A stretch of DNA of 26,344 nucleotides from positions 2,474,080 through 2,500,423 of the forward strand of contig BFEA01000024.1 in NCBI GenBank assembly GCA_003427395.1, written 5' to 3'. Made by a program: the position numbers and the translations under genes. How positions within the stretch are numbered: the first letter of the stretch is position 1; each line of letters begins with the position of its first letter. The notes under the pieces were generated by a model. That model was not told the DNA's origin and did no database searches. It worked only from the letters and a program-made list of their open reading frames with translations. Shown here one piece after another: positions 1 to 9,667 of this stretch. This stretch comes from Chara braunii (taxonomy: Eukaryota > Streptophyta > Charophyceae > Charales > Characeae).

Positions 1-391
1 GGTTATTAGTTCTCTGAGTTGTAGTCTGGTTCCGGGGTTAGTCTGTTCGCAGCTTCAATCCAGGATTATCTAGCCATCTCGAAATGCGTTTTTCTTTGCC
101 CTACCTCATCTGATGCAGTGTGGGTGCGTGGCAGCAGGGTGGTCGAGGAAAGTTTTGTAAAGTTGGGCAGGAGGATGGAAGGAATCCCCACTGGTGCCCC
201 CCAGTGGTTCCCACCGGACCCCAGCCCTGTTACAGGAATGAAGGAGGAGTAGGGGATCATCTGGCTTCCAGTTCCACACCTGCTCAGTCAATCCTCTGGT
301 ACTCAGAGCAATCAATGCTGGCAGGCACCTTCCAGTGACCATCCAATTTCCTTCCTTTCTAATGTATTGTTTGTCTTATCTGTGTAAGGGA
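1..391. other. Unassigned non-coding sequence
   Basis: I see no convincing gene here. Short open frames exist on both strands, but none shows a domain or a composition unlike chance. The stretch leads into the hairpin and A-rich tail that follow, so it may be the body of a retroposed transcript whose 5' end lies outside or at the start of the window. That is inference only. Confidence 0.4.
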
Positions 392-486
392 TGCTGGACC
401 CGCTTTCCAGCAGGTGACGCTCCCCACCAATACATGGAGCTTTGGTTTATAAATAAAAATTAAAAAAAAAAGAAAAAAAAAAAAAA
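392..486 (+). repeat. Hairpin, AATAAA and poly(A): retroposon-like 3' end
   Basis: A 7-bp perfect stem (TGCTGGA at 392-398, TCCAGCA at 406-412) is followed 40 bases later by AATAAA (452-457) and then by an A-rich tract to 486. A polyadenylation signal running directly into genomic A's is what a reverse-transcribed mRNA, SINE or LINE 3' end leaves behind. I did not find a matching target duplication. A plain A-rich low-complexity tract is the alternative. Confidence 0.4.
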
Positions 487-909
487 GGAAGAAAAGAGCA
501 CTCATAGAACCCGCCAAGTGGCGGGCAGAGGGAAACTCGGGACAGCTGTCCCCCTATCTGAAAACGACATATTCATTTCTTGTTTGTCTTTGGCTCGAAT
601 GTACGAAGCATCCAGTCCTAGAAAGGGACTTGCACATTCAGAGCACACAGTCAAGCACTTGCGAAAAGGAAGGGGGGGAAAGAAAATATTTGGGTTTCCC
701 TTGTAGGGCGGGCATACTCACCACATGCAAAAGACAAAAGATATCGTGGTGTATCTTTCCATGTTCTAGCGGAAGATTCATTCTCATTTTGCACATTTGG
801 TGAGTAGTGGATAGAGGCCCAAAGCTCCCTTGCAGGCGCCCGTTCTGACGGGTGCTGTTTTTCTTCTTTTGGGGGGATCTTCTTTTTTTGTTTTTTTTAA
901 TAGAAGTTC
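487..909. other. Unassigned intergenic sequence, T-rich at its right end
   Basis: No gene or repeat recognised. The last 50 bases before the LTR are strongly T-rich on the + strand, and this is the sequence into which the first retrotransposon inserted. Confidence 0.5.
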
Positions 910-913
910 TTTG
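910..913. repeat. Target-site duplication TTTG, left copy
   Basis: TTTG directly precedes the left LTR and recurs directly after the right LTR at 9664-9667. If the LTR is taken to start one base later, the duplication is 5 bp (TTTGT, 910-914 and 9664-9668), the usual length for Ty3/gypsy integrase. Four bases can match by chance, but the position at both exact LTR edges supports it. Confidence 0.65.
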
Positions 914-1861
914 TGCGAGGATATGGGTCCTCGGCAGGCCTAAGGGGCCTTGCTGCCCGCCCTAAGTGAAGGTGGGCCAAACAAATCACGAGAGGCCCTT
1001 GGCTGTCAATTTCGCATTTGGGGTCCAGGCAGTTTCGTCGCGACAGTTGGCCTTTCCGAAAGCACAGGCCCTGGGCGAGATTCGCAGCCTCATACACAGA
1101 CAGTTGGGACCCCAACCGAACGAGGCCCAGTAGCTGCACTAGAGGCGCAGCATCCTGGGGCCTACCGGAAGCTTCTGGGCCCAGGCCAGTCCAGCCAGGC
1201 TGGCGAACGAGGCAGGCTCTTTCCATATAGGAAAGAGCTCGCTGCCTGGCCAGGCATTCGGGTACTTGCTGGCTGGCGGCAGCGCTGCTGGAGCGATAGC
1301 TCGCGTGCTGGCTGCTGGCATTGGAGCAAGAGGCTGCACACGTGCGGTCGTGTGGTGAAGAAGGGCGCTGCTGAGGGCAGCGCCATAGCCCAGCCTCCAT
1401 AGCTGGCTGTGGGCTTGGACATACAGTGAGGCGCAGGGGTGGTCTTCGGGTGTACAACAAAGGGAGACGTGGGAGAGAGTCAAGGGGGAGAGAGAAGGAT
1501 GATGATGATGATGATGATGTGAGGGCACATACCTGGTATTGGCGATGGTTCTGCATGGGCGACATCTTCAAGTACTTCGGGTGCTGCTGACNTCAACAGT
1601 TGCATTGTCAATTAGTAGGCTAGTAGTAGCTGTGTAGGGAGTAGGCTGGGCGCNGAGCGCCAGGTAGGGAGATAGAGACTGGATACATATGTTGGTGGTG
1701 GTGAGAGCAAGCTCTCATTGACATTGACTTTCAGTGCTACGATTCTCCATTGGTGTTATATTGGTGCAATGCTGCTTCCTGAACAATGTGTTACGATTTG
1801 GCTTTCAATGTGATTGTGTAATCTGAATATTGTCATCTTGCTTCTGTTCATTTTCCTTGCA
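914..1861 (+). repeat. Left (5') LTR
   Basis: Direct repeat of 8711-9663, 948 bp, beginning TGCGAGGATATGGG and ending CCTTGCA. It differs from the right copy mostly by transitions, by a 10-bp deficit near 948-954, and by carrying seven GAT units instead of five around 1498-1518. The LTR would hold the promoter and polyadenylation signals of the element; I could not fix a TATA box with confidence. Two undetermined bases (1592, 1654) fall here. Long open frames on the minus strand (897-1571) recur in the right LTR, as expected for a GC-rich repeat, and I do not regard them as genes. Confidence 0.93.
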
Positions 1862-1864
1862 ATT

Positions 1865-1884
1865 TGGTATCAGAGCTGGTTCGA
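1865..1884 (+). promoter_or_regulatory. Primer-binding site, initiator Met-tRNA type
   Basis: TGGTATCAGAGC (1865-1876), followed by TGGTTCGA, lies three bases after the LTR. The first 12 bases are the classic complement of the 3' end of plant initiator methionyl-tRNA, used by most plant LTR retrotransposons to prime minus-strand DNA. The next bases match the tRNA less well. Confidence 0.88.
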
Positions 1885-3159
1885 ACTGCGCTCATTGGTT
1901 CTTCGCAATAGCTGTTCGGTGCTTCGCATGAGGTGTGGGGCAGTGATAAGGCCTGGGCGTTGAACGTAAGGCGGCCCAGGGTCGTGTGGGCGCGCCAGGA
2001 AGCTATGTGGTGACATTAGGGGTGTACGCTGGATGATGAGAGCTCGCTGATGTGGCATTTAAGCCGAGAAGGAACTGCATTCTGCTGTGGGTTGTGCCGA
2101 GGCAAAGACCGGTCATCATAAATGCACATCAGGTTGCCGGTGAGAAATCTGTGGTTGGGGGCAACATTATGAGGTATGTTGCTTCCTTCCTTGTCTACCT
2201 TCTTCATTGCTTCTTACCGTGAGGAAGTGAGTCTTGTCTTGAGAGTCCTCTCAATGTCGCGAGCGCTCAACCTTGAGAGTCGACATTCTTCCTGGGTAGC
2301 AAGCTGGTGGGAGATGGGCGATGCCTCTGAAGGGCTCTGGACGAAGCACTCGGGTCATGGTCACCATGCCAACCTGCTGGGACTAGTACACGCATGCTTT
2401 GCCGCAAGTCCTTGGTTGTGCTGCTGCGCAATAGAGGTTATGCAGGGCATGACAGCCCTTTGAACAGACGCTTACCAGATCGTCTTTAAATATTTTTGGC
2501 GGGGACTCGGTGTTGATTCTGGTTGTGATCGTCGTCCTGTCTACGACGTTAAATAATTCCTGAGGAGTTACGGGGGATCTCCTTAAATGCCTCCTGATCA
2601 GCCAGATCAAACCGGGTGTAAGGCTCGTTGCATGCGAGGATAAATAAAGTGTAGGGGCTGGCAGGTTCAACGTTGACTTGGGGCACAGGGGTGGGCCGGA
2701 TTGCACACCTTCAGACACGCTGCTCAACCAGATGCTCAGGGCGTCGACACAAAGTGACCATTCAAGAGGGATACAGGGTGAGGGTTGGATTCCGGTAACT
2801 GTTCGTTGTGGTACTAATTAGATAAACTGCCATCCCGCATACATCTCTGCAGGAGATGTTATTTTTATTTTTGATTATTTAGTTGTTACGGACTTGACTA
2901 ACAACTGACAGACAGTTGCAGATGGAGTAATATTTGCTGCAATGCCATCTGTATTAGAGTAATCTAAAAATAGATTTAATATCTTTTGTAGGATCTGACA
3001 TTGGTTGACACCTAACCACCTAACTGTTTCTGTCCAGGCCGACCGAATTTACTTGTGCATTATAATCGGTTGTGTGTCATGCTGAGGTAGAATTCGGTGT
3101 GGATTCTAGTTTAGATCACACACACTGTAGCTCATGAGTGAAGTGAGGAGGAGTTGTTA
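1885..3159 (+). other. Long 5' leader of element 1
   Basis: About 1.3 kb separates the primer-binding site from the gag start. It should carry the packaging signal and other leader functions. Open frames here are short and show no domain. The leader is long even for a plant gypsy element and contains several upstream ATGs, so translation of gag would need reinitiation, internal entry or splicing; an unrecognised insertion is the other explanation. Confidence 0.6.
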
Positions 3160-5078
3160 ATGGACGACCGTAGGACTACTCGTAGAACTGCTCTCAGTCG
3201 ACCTTTGACTTTCCTAGAGTTAGGTCCAGGAGACGAGAGGAGACTGGGGAGAGAGGCTAGAGAGAGAGCAGCAACAAGGAGAGCGAGGGACGTCGCGGCC
3301 AGCGCCAGGTCTAGGACTACAGCTACTACAGGTATGACCATGGCTACTTCCTCTACCATGTCGTAGGCTTCTTCAGAGGCCACTTCGTCAGGAGTTAGTC
3401 AGAGTGGTTCTCGGGTTTCCATTAGCCAGAGTGCTAGCTTGCAAGTCAGCCAGCATACTCAACTCACGCCGGAGGATTATGAGATCCTCCAAGCAGAAGA
3501 ACTTCAGGATGAGTTGCAGCGGCAGTTGGATGAAGCAGCAGAGAGGAGAAGGAGAGCTATAATGAGGAAAGCTGTACTATGTATTAGATTGCAGGAGCTA
3601 GGCAAGCTAGAAGCACTAGATGAGTCAACACTTGATCCTGCGATGCGAGCACTGTGTAACTCGCTCCTGTGTGTGGCGGAGACGCAGGTAGTTGAGGAGG
3701 AGGTGTTGGCTGAACTAGTGGCAGGCCAAAAACGGATTTCGGCTGCATTACAGGCTCCTCATCCATTGATGAGGCAACCTCAGTTTGCTGTAGCTCCCCC
3801 TTTGGGTGCGGGTCCATCAGTGACGTTGCCGCCGGTAGGGCCTTCATTTTCACCTATGTTTGGCATGCCCCCTCCGGGTGGTTACGTAGTAACTAGTAGT
3901 CGCCGGTTCATAGAGTCTCAGTCGTACCATCAACGATAGTGGTTACTACAGTCCCACTGTCAACCCAGGCCCAGGTTAGTGTGCAACAACCTGTTTCGGT
4001 GGCTATGCAGCCACTGCAGCAATCCCCTGGGCCCATGCAACCCATGCAGTGGATGCCCAAGAACCCCTTGCTGAGTCCTAAGCCCTTCTCTGGCGACAAG
4101 AAGAAGGATGAGGACCTGGACACCTGGGTAAGGACTGTGCCTACCTATGTGAGGCACACGCTTACCAGGCCAGAGCAGGAAGTCATAGTGGCTGCCTCCT
4201 TTTTAGAAGGATCATCAACACGCTGGTTAAATGGTCTAGTGCAGCAATAGGGCTATGGTCAAAATTTCGATGCCTAGGCCCATTCTCAGACATTGGAACA
4301 TTTCGTACGGACTGTGTATGCTAGGTGGCACGAACCGCAAGGTGCTCAAAAGGCCACCGACGCTATCACCGACGCTATCAATAGTCTGAGTACCAAAACG
4401 TACCGGACTGTTCACGAAGCCACAGACGTCGTAGAAAGGTTGATTGTGGTACCGGGTGTGCAGTACAACCCACAGGTACTCACAAATTATTTGCGATGTT
4501 TACCTACAAACGTCAAGAATAAACTGGTGGATGAGGCCTATATAGACCAACATGACTTTGCTTCTTTCAGCAAGAAGGCCCTAGATATAAAGGCAAAGCT
4601 TGGGTCCGCTCATCAGGAACCAGTAGATGTTAGGAGGAAGAAGTTTCCCCAAGACTGGAAGAAGAAAGGTCAACTCATGTTTGTTGACCACGATGGTCAA
4701 ACAACTGAGATTGACGAGTTCCCAGACTTAGGGGAGGAGACAGAGCAAGATGGGGCCAACGAGACTTCAGATGGGAGAGTCATGGCACCCATCAGAGAAA
4801 AGGCTAGGGGGACCGGGAAGAAGAAGGTAGTACGGTCCACGAGCCAAGGCGACGAAGGAAGGCCCGCCTGGGTAAAACTTGGTTTAGATTACGAGGTTTG
4901 GCGTGACCGAGTTGCTAGGGGTACTTGCATGAACTGTGGCAACTATGGCCACACGTCCAGGACATGTCGAGGCAAAAAGGTCACTACGAAGGTGGCATCA
5001 CCAACTGTGGTAGGCTTAACTTCGAACCTTGGCATTGCTTTTGCGAGCACTTCGCAGGGAAACACCTCGGGTCGGTAG
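3160..5078 (+). pseudogene. gag: Gag polyprotein of element 1, interrupted
   Basis: Gag forms the particle and packages the RNA. I start it at the ATG at 3160 (MDDRRTTRRT); the N-terminal part is Arg-rich, then a Glu/Gln/Arg-rich helical segment (about 3465-3560) likely forms a coiled coil, followed by a Pro/Gly/Gln-rich linker and the capsid-like region (about 4080-4640, motif FSGDKKKDEDLDTWV). A CCHC zinc knuckle, C-x2-C-x4-H-x4-C, lies at 4926-4967 (CMNCGNYGHTSRTC). Breaks: TAG at 3364, a shift from frame 1 to frame 0 near 3900-3940, and TAG at 4248 and 4275. The TAG at 5076 ends this frame, and pol continues one frame back (-1). The knuckle and the helical region are intact. Identity as Gag is secure; the exact start is inferred. 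Confidence 0.85.
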
Positions 5079-5638
5079 GAGTTTTAGCCGCCCTTACTCG
5101 CGCTGAAGTGATTACGTTGCCTTTTCCACTTCAGGTGTTGGCCAAGGCCAGTGACCCACACATCGCCCCGCAGACACATTCAGACCCACCCACGCTTTGT
5201 TCGAGAGATGTGTCTGAGTCCCTAGAAGAGTTACAATCTGAGTGGTCAAGGAAGGACCCCAGAGATTCTTGGGCGATGATCAGTAGAGGTCCAAAGGGTG
5301 AACATTCCGTGGTAGAGGTCGATGCAGGTGGCCGTAAAGTTGGCGCATTTGCAGACATAGGCTCTACACGAAACTTCATCATTCGTGCTTGTGTGGATAG
5401 ACTGCGCTTAGGGGACCAAATGCAGCGGCTTAGCAAAACTGTAGCTTCTACGCTAGCCAACAAGCACCAAATGGTAGTTAAAGACTATGTGAAGGACGTA
5501 GTCTGTTCCTTCTCTTATGGAGGAGGGGAAGTGAAACATAAAATCTCATTCCTCGTTAGCGACGAACTGCCCTTTGATATGCTACTAGGCATGTACTACC
5601 TCTAGGTCGCGCAACCTCAATTTGATTGGGATAGGAAG
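5079..5638 (+). pseudogene. pol: Retropepsin-like protease domain, element 1
   Basis: This aspartic protease would cut the Gag-Pol polyprotein inside the particle. Its frame is open from 4925, overlapping the end of gag in the -1 frame, and reaches TAG at 5603; the same frame continues into reverse transcriptase. The active-site loop reads ADIGSTRNFI (Asp codon at 5354), the gypsy D-x-G-S/A-T pattern with Ile in the middle position where Ser or Thr is usual. The C-terminal FDMLLGMYYL (5573-5602) matches the conserved DxLLGMDWL-type strand. The TAG at 5603 falls where the family usually has a codon of the WL-x-xxxP segment, so it is probably a mutation rather than a true end. Confidence 0.82.
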
Positions 5639-6637
5639 GTGTTGATACACAAGTTGCCAAACGGCAGGACCGTTAGACTGCATAAGTATAAAGCTAACAG
5701 CTTAGTGGAAAACTACAGCTGCATGTGTGCTTCCTCTTTCTATAATTACTACAAGCAGAATCGTGAGGAGGGCATGTATCTAGTCTTTATCTCTGAGAAA
5801 GAGAAGGTCGTTAAAACACCCCCAGAGATAGAATCAGTCGTCGCAACATATTCAGACCTTTTTGAGGAGCCCACAAGCGTGGTAGAAAGGGAGGTGGTCC
5901 ATGTAATAGAGGTTGTGCCAGGTATTAAGGTACCTAAAGGACGAATCTACAGGATGTTTCCTGCGGAGTTGGATAAGCTCCGCCGCCAGCTCAAGGAGCT
6001 CACAGAAAAGGGATGGATTCGGCCTAGTACCTCTCTTTACGGTGCGCCAGTTCTATTTGTCCCAAAGAAGGGAGGTACCTTGAGGATGTGCATTGACTAT
6101 AAGGGCCTCAATGCCATCACCGTTAAGAATGCGGAGCCGGTACCCCGCATCGACGACCTCTTGGATAGAGTGCAGGGATGTCGGTACTTCACCAAGATAG
6201 ATCTGAAGTCCGGATACCATCAAATTGCCATTAGACCCGAGGATCAGCACAAAACCGCATTTCAGACCAGGTACGATCTGTATGAGTTTGTGGTGATGCC
6301 CTTTGGCTTATGCAATGCACCTGGCACATTCCAGCACGCGATGAACAAGATATTTCATGATTACTTAGACAAGTTTATCATCGTGTACCTCGACGATATC
6401 CTTATCTTTAGTAGGACTGTAGAGGAGCACGCTGAGCACTTGAAAATAGTGCTAGGTCTCCTAAGACAGCATCAGTACAAGGGTAACTTGGAGAAATGTG
6501 AGTTTGGTCGCACCAAGATCTTGTACTTGAGTCATAAAATCTCAGCAGATGGATTGAGGCGGGATGATGCTAACGTGGCCAGCATATGTGACTGACCCAG
6601 ACCGCAGACTGTTATTGAGGTCATATCGTTTTGGGGG
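5639..6637 (+). pseudogene. pol: Reverse transcriptase domain, element 1
   Basis: This polymerase copies element RNA into DNA. It is open over 318 codons to TGA at 6593. The RT motifs occur in order: the finger segment LRMCIDYKGLNAIT (about 6081-6122), FTKIDLKSGYHQIAI (about 6189-6232), MPFGLCNAPGTFQ (about 6297-6334), and the catalytic YLDD at 6386-6397 followed by ILIFSRT. All catalytic aspartates are present, so this is the best-preserved domain of the element. The TGA at 6593 sits before PRP where the family has a Trp-Pro pair, consistent with TGG to TGA. Downstream, from 6638, the same frame resumes with FWGMTGYYRLF, the normal link to RNase H. Confidence 0.93.
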
Positions 6638-7190
6638 ATGACGGGCTACTATCGTCTGTTTGTAAAGAACTATAGTACTATAGCTTCCCCATTAACAGAT
6701 CTAACTCAACTGGACACCCCATGGGAGTGGACTGAAGAGTGTGAAGCGGCCTTCAAGAAACTGAAGTATGCCCTAACACACTACGAGGTTCTTATACTTC
6801 CGGATCCTGATAAGCCATTCGTAGTGACCATAGATGCTAGCCAATATAGCATAGGCGCGGTCCTTGCGCAAAAGGAGGGGACCAAGTTGAGACCTATCGA
6901 GTACATGAGTAAAAAGATGCCATCTCAAAAACTAGCAAGTCCACTTATGAGCGTGAGCTCTATGCCCTGTATAGAGCGATGGTACATTGGAGACACTACC
7001 TCCTTGGCAGATTCTTCTATGTGGGATCTGACCATGAGACCTTGCGTTGGATTAAGACACAACCGTTACTCTCTGACACACTCAAGTGATGGATTCAAGT
7101 GATAGACATGTATGACTATCAACTTGATCCAATCAAGGGAGAGTTCAACAAGGTAGATGATGCATTGTCACGTCAGGCAAATTACCTGGG
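6638..7190 (+). pseudogene. pol: RNase H domain, element 1, frameshifted
   Basis: RNase H removes the RNA strand during reverse transcription. The first catalytic Asp is in VTIDAS (codon 6833), followed by GAVLAQ. Near 6930-6945 the frame changes from 2 to 1: the expected YERELYAL and HWRHYLLG stretches are read only in frame 1 (about 6944-7010). The acidic segment GSDHETL follows, and NKVDDALSRQ (about 7149-7178) is the usual RNase H end. A TGA at 7087 interrupts this frame where an Arg is expected (CGA to TGA). The domain order and spacing are otherwise normal. Confidence 0.88.
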
Positions 7191-8400
7191 CGCTCTAGTG
7201 ACTGAATTTGACATATCTAATGACTTAACTCGATCATTGGTGGAAGCCTATCAGCAAGATCCAGTTATGTTTGAGATCATCCGTAGATTCCAAGCAAAGG
7301 ACAAAAAAACTTCGGATGAATTTACGATAGTAGATGGCTTGTTGTTTCTTGAGAAGGCAGGGGATAAAAGATTGTGTGTTCCCAGTAGCGAGTCTTTGCG
7401 TAGTTTATTTTTAGGGGAATGTCATGATGCAACTGGTTATTTTGGTTACAAAAGATTTCAGCTAATCTAGTGGAGAAGTTATGGTGGCCCACTACGATGC
7501 AAGATGCAAAAAGGTACATTGAAATCTGTCAGGTTTGCCAAAGGGACAAATCCAGGACTCAAAGTGTGCCCATGGATTTCATGGATACCCTTGTGACCAG
7601 CAGGTCTGGAAAAAGACACATCTTCGTGATAGTGGATCACTTTTCTAAGTATGCAAGACTATTGCTATGCCAAAATCTGCTGAAACGGACTATGTCATCA
7701 AATTGTTTCTGGATAACTGGGTCAGGGATTTTGGACTGCCTACGTCGATTGTAAGTGACAGGGATGTAAGGTTTACCAGTGAACTGTGGCAAACGACAGC
7801 TAATCAGATGGGTACCAAGCTCCAAATGACGTCAGGGAATCACCGTGTGTCAAATGGTCAGGCAGAACAGATGCACCGAGTAGTACAGAACCTGCTACGA
7901 CATTGTATTAAGCCAAGTCAGGATGACTGGAACGAGAAGTTACCTCTCGTCACCAGCCTGCACAACAATGTTGTGCACAGTACCACTGGTATGACTCCCA
8001 ACTAGCTGCATCTTGGTTGGAAGCCCAGAAGTGCACTAGACTTTCCGCTACCAGAATGGCAACCCACTGCAGCACCTGGCAGCACGGAATTTGCTGTCAA
8101 GTATGAACAGATGCTGCAGCAGGCCGTTGAACATATTAGGCTATGATCGCATCTGAGAATAAACATAGACGGCCCTCTAACTTTCAGGTAGGTGATAGAG
8201 TCTGGGTGAAATCATCTGAACTGGGTCAATAGATGGGGATTTCACGAAAACTGATGCCACAGTACTTTGGGCCCTAGGAGATTTTAGACATTGTAGGGGA
8301 TCAACCGGATGGGCCCTCATACGTGATTTGCATTCCTCCACACTTGCGTTCTTACCCTGTTTTCCATGCATCCAAGCTGGAACCTTTCGCTGCCTGAGAT
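7191..8400 (+). pseudogene. pol: Integrase, element 1, multiply broken
   Basis: Integrase joins the cDNA ends to host DNA. The zinc-binding domain shows CHD (His codon 7423) and IC-QVCQ (Cys 7527 and 7536), but the second His is Tyr (TAT at 7438), a C-to-T change. The catalytic core has D1 in MDFM (7575), D2 in VSDRDVRF (7757) and E in NGQAEQ (7865), giving the family spacing D-x35-E. Frame changes: 1 to 0 near 7455-7468, 0 to 2 near 7650, and 2 to 1 near 8145. Premature stops are TAG at 8003, 8230 and 8275 and TGA at 8395. The C-terminal part keeps FQVGDRVWVKS and FHASKLEP, typical of Ty3 integrase tails. Confidence 0.9.
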
Positions 8401-8421
8401 CAATTTCCCTCTAGGAGATCA

Positions 8422-8670
8422 ATGCTGCCCCCAACCATAGATGGCGAAGTGGACATAGACCAGATCGTGGAGCATCGTCTGGTGCTAGTTCCTCGACCAC
8501 TGGGCAGAGGCCGGCCTCCTAAGCCAATAATGCACTACCGGGTCAAATTCAGACGTCATCTAGACCCCAGCGAAGATTGGTGGTTCACGAGAGAAGAACT
8601 CATGAGAACTGCACCTCAAGTCATTACAGGCTATGAAAGAGATTTTAAAGGGAAGATGCCTGCAGAATAG
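8422..8670 (+). pseudogene. Chromodomain-like C-terminus of integrase, element 1
   Basis: An 82-codon open stretch in the same frame as the integrase tail reads VDIDQIVEHRL (about 8449-8481), then YRVKFRRHLDPSEDWWF (8539-8589) and VITGYERDFK. The pattern of an E..IL-type first strand, a Y.VKW-like strand, paired Trp and a final helix matches chromodomains attached to chromoviral integrases, which guide integration to modified chromatin. The basic insert RPLGRGRPPKP between the first two strands is unusual; an AT-hook-like role is possible. It is most likely the end of Pol, cut off by the TGA at 8395, not a separate gene. Ends at TAG 8668. Confidence 0.75.
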
Positions 8671-8698
8671 AAAACTTCTAAGAGGACTATCGAAGTAC

Positions 8699-8710
8699 AG
8701 GAGGAGGGAA
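8699..8710 (+). promoter_or_regulatory. Polypurine tract (plus-strand primer)
   Basis: AGGAGGAGGGAA is twelve uninterrupted purines ending directly at the TG of the right LTR, the position and composition of the RNase H-resistant primer for plus-strand DNA. Confidence 0.88.
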
Positions 8711-9663
8711 TGAGAGGATATGGGTCCTCGGTAGGCCTAAGGGGCCCCTTGCAGCATATGTGCCCGCCCTAAGTGAAGGCGGGCCTAACAAATCACAAGA
8801 GGCCCTTGGATGTCAATTTCGCATTCGGGGTCCAGGCAGTTTCGTCGCGACAGTTGGCCTTTCCGAAAGCACAGGCCTTGGGCGAGATTCACAGCCTCAT
8901 ACACAGACAGTTGGGAGGGCCAACCGAATGAGGCCCGGTAGCTGCACAAGAGGCACAACATCCTGGGGCCCAACGGAAGCTTCTGGGCCCAGGCCAGTCC
9001 AGCCAGGCTGATGAACGAGGCAGGCTTTTTCCATATAGGAAAGAGCTCGCTGCCTGGCCAGGCATTCGGGTACTTGCTGGCTGGCGGCGGCGCTGCTGGA
9101 GCGATAGCTCGCGTGCTGGCTGCTGGCATTGGAGCAAGAGGCTGTGCACATGTGGTCGTGTGGTGAAGAAGGGCGTTGCTGAGGGCAGCGCCATAGCCCA
9201 GCCTCCATAGCTGGCTGTGGGCTTGAACATACAGTGAGACGCAGGGGTGGTCTTCGGGTGTACAACAAAGGGAGACGTGGGAGAGAGTCAAGGGGGAAAG
9301 AGAAGGATGATGATGATGATGTGAGGGCACATACCTGGTATTGGCGATGGTTCTGCATGGGCGACATCTTTAAGTACTTCGGGTGCTGCTGACGTCAACA
9401 GTTGCATTGTCAATTAGTAGGTTAGTAGTAGCTGTGTAGGGAGTAGGCTAGGCGCCGAGCGCCAGGTAGGGAGATAGAGACTGGATACATATGTTGGTGG
9501 TGGTGAGAGCAAGCTCTCATTGACATTGACTTTCAATGCTACGATTCTCCATTAGTGTTATATTGGTGCAGTGTTGCTTCCTGAAGATTGTGTAACGATT
9601 TGGCTTTCAATGTGATTGTGTAATCTGAATATTGTCATCTCGCTTCTGTTCATTTTCCTTGCA
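8711..9663 (+). repeat. Right (3') LTR
   Basis: Direct repeat of 914-1861, 953 bp, TGAGAGGATATGGG...CCTTGCA. Compared with the left copy it has a 2-bp and an 8-bp insertion near 8745-8760, five instead of seven GAT units at 9306-9320, and about 45 substitutions, mostly C/T or G/A. The bases undetermined in the left copy read G and C here. Confidence 0.93.
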
Positions 9664-9667
9664 TTTG
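9664..9667. repeat. Target-site duplication TTTG, right copy
   Basis: Matches 910-913 at the outer edge of the right LTR; extends to TTTGT if the LTR is taken to start at 915 and 8712. Confidence 0.65.

Larger units (their letters stand above)
914..9663 (+). mobile_element. Ty3/gypsy LTR retrotransposon, chromovirus-like, full structure but dead
   Basis: Seen directly: near-identical terminal repeats (914-1861 and 8711-9663) with TG...CA ends; an initiator-Met-type primer-binding site three bases after the left LTR; a polypurine tract abutting the right LTR; and a flanking TTTG duplication. The internal order gag, protease, RT, RNase H, integrase defines Ty3/gypsy, and the chromodomain-like tail after integrase points to the chromovirus branch. 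Total length is 8.75 kb, typical of plant gypsy elements. About 45 differences between the LTRs by eye (roughly 4-5%) indicate an old insertion. At least ten nonsense codons and several frameshifts in gag-pol show it cannot make its own proteins. Confidence 0.93.

Noticed and set aside
897-1571. A 224-codon minus-strand open frame, with similar ones at 8785-9367
   Set aside because: It lies wholly in the LTR, recurs in the other LTR with frame damage, and its His/Ser runs come from GAT and GA repeats; no domain is seen.
3364-8277. TAG read as glutamine (altered nuclear code)
   Set aside because: Frameshifts and TGA stops also occur, so the copy is simply decayed; no TAA is involved as it is in known TAR-to-Gln codes.
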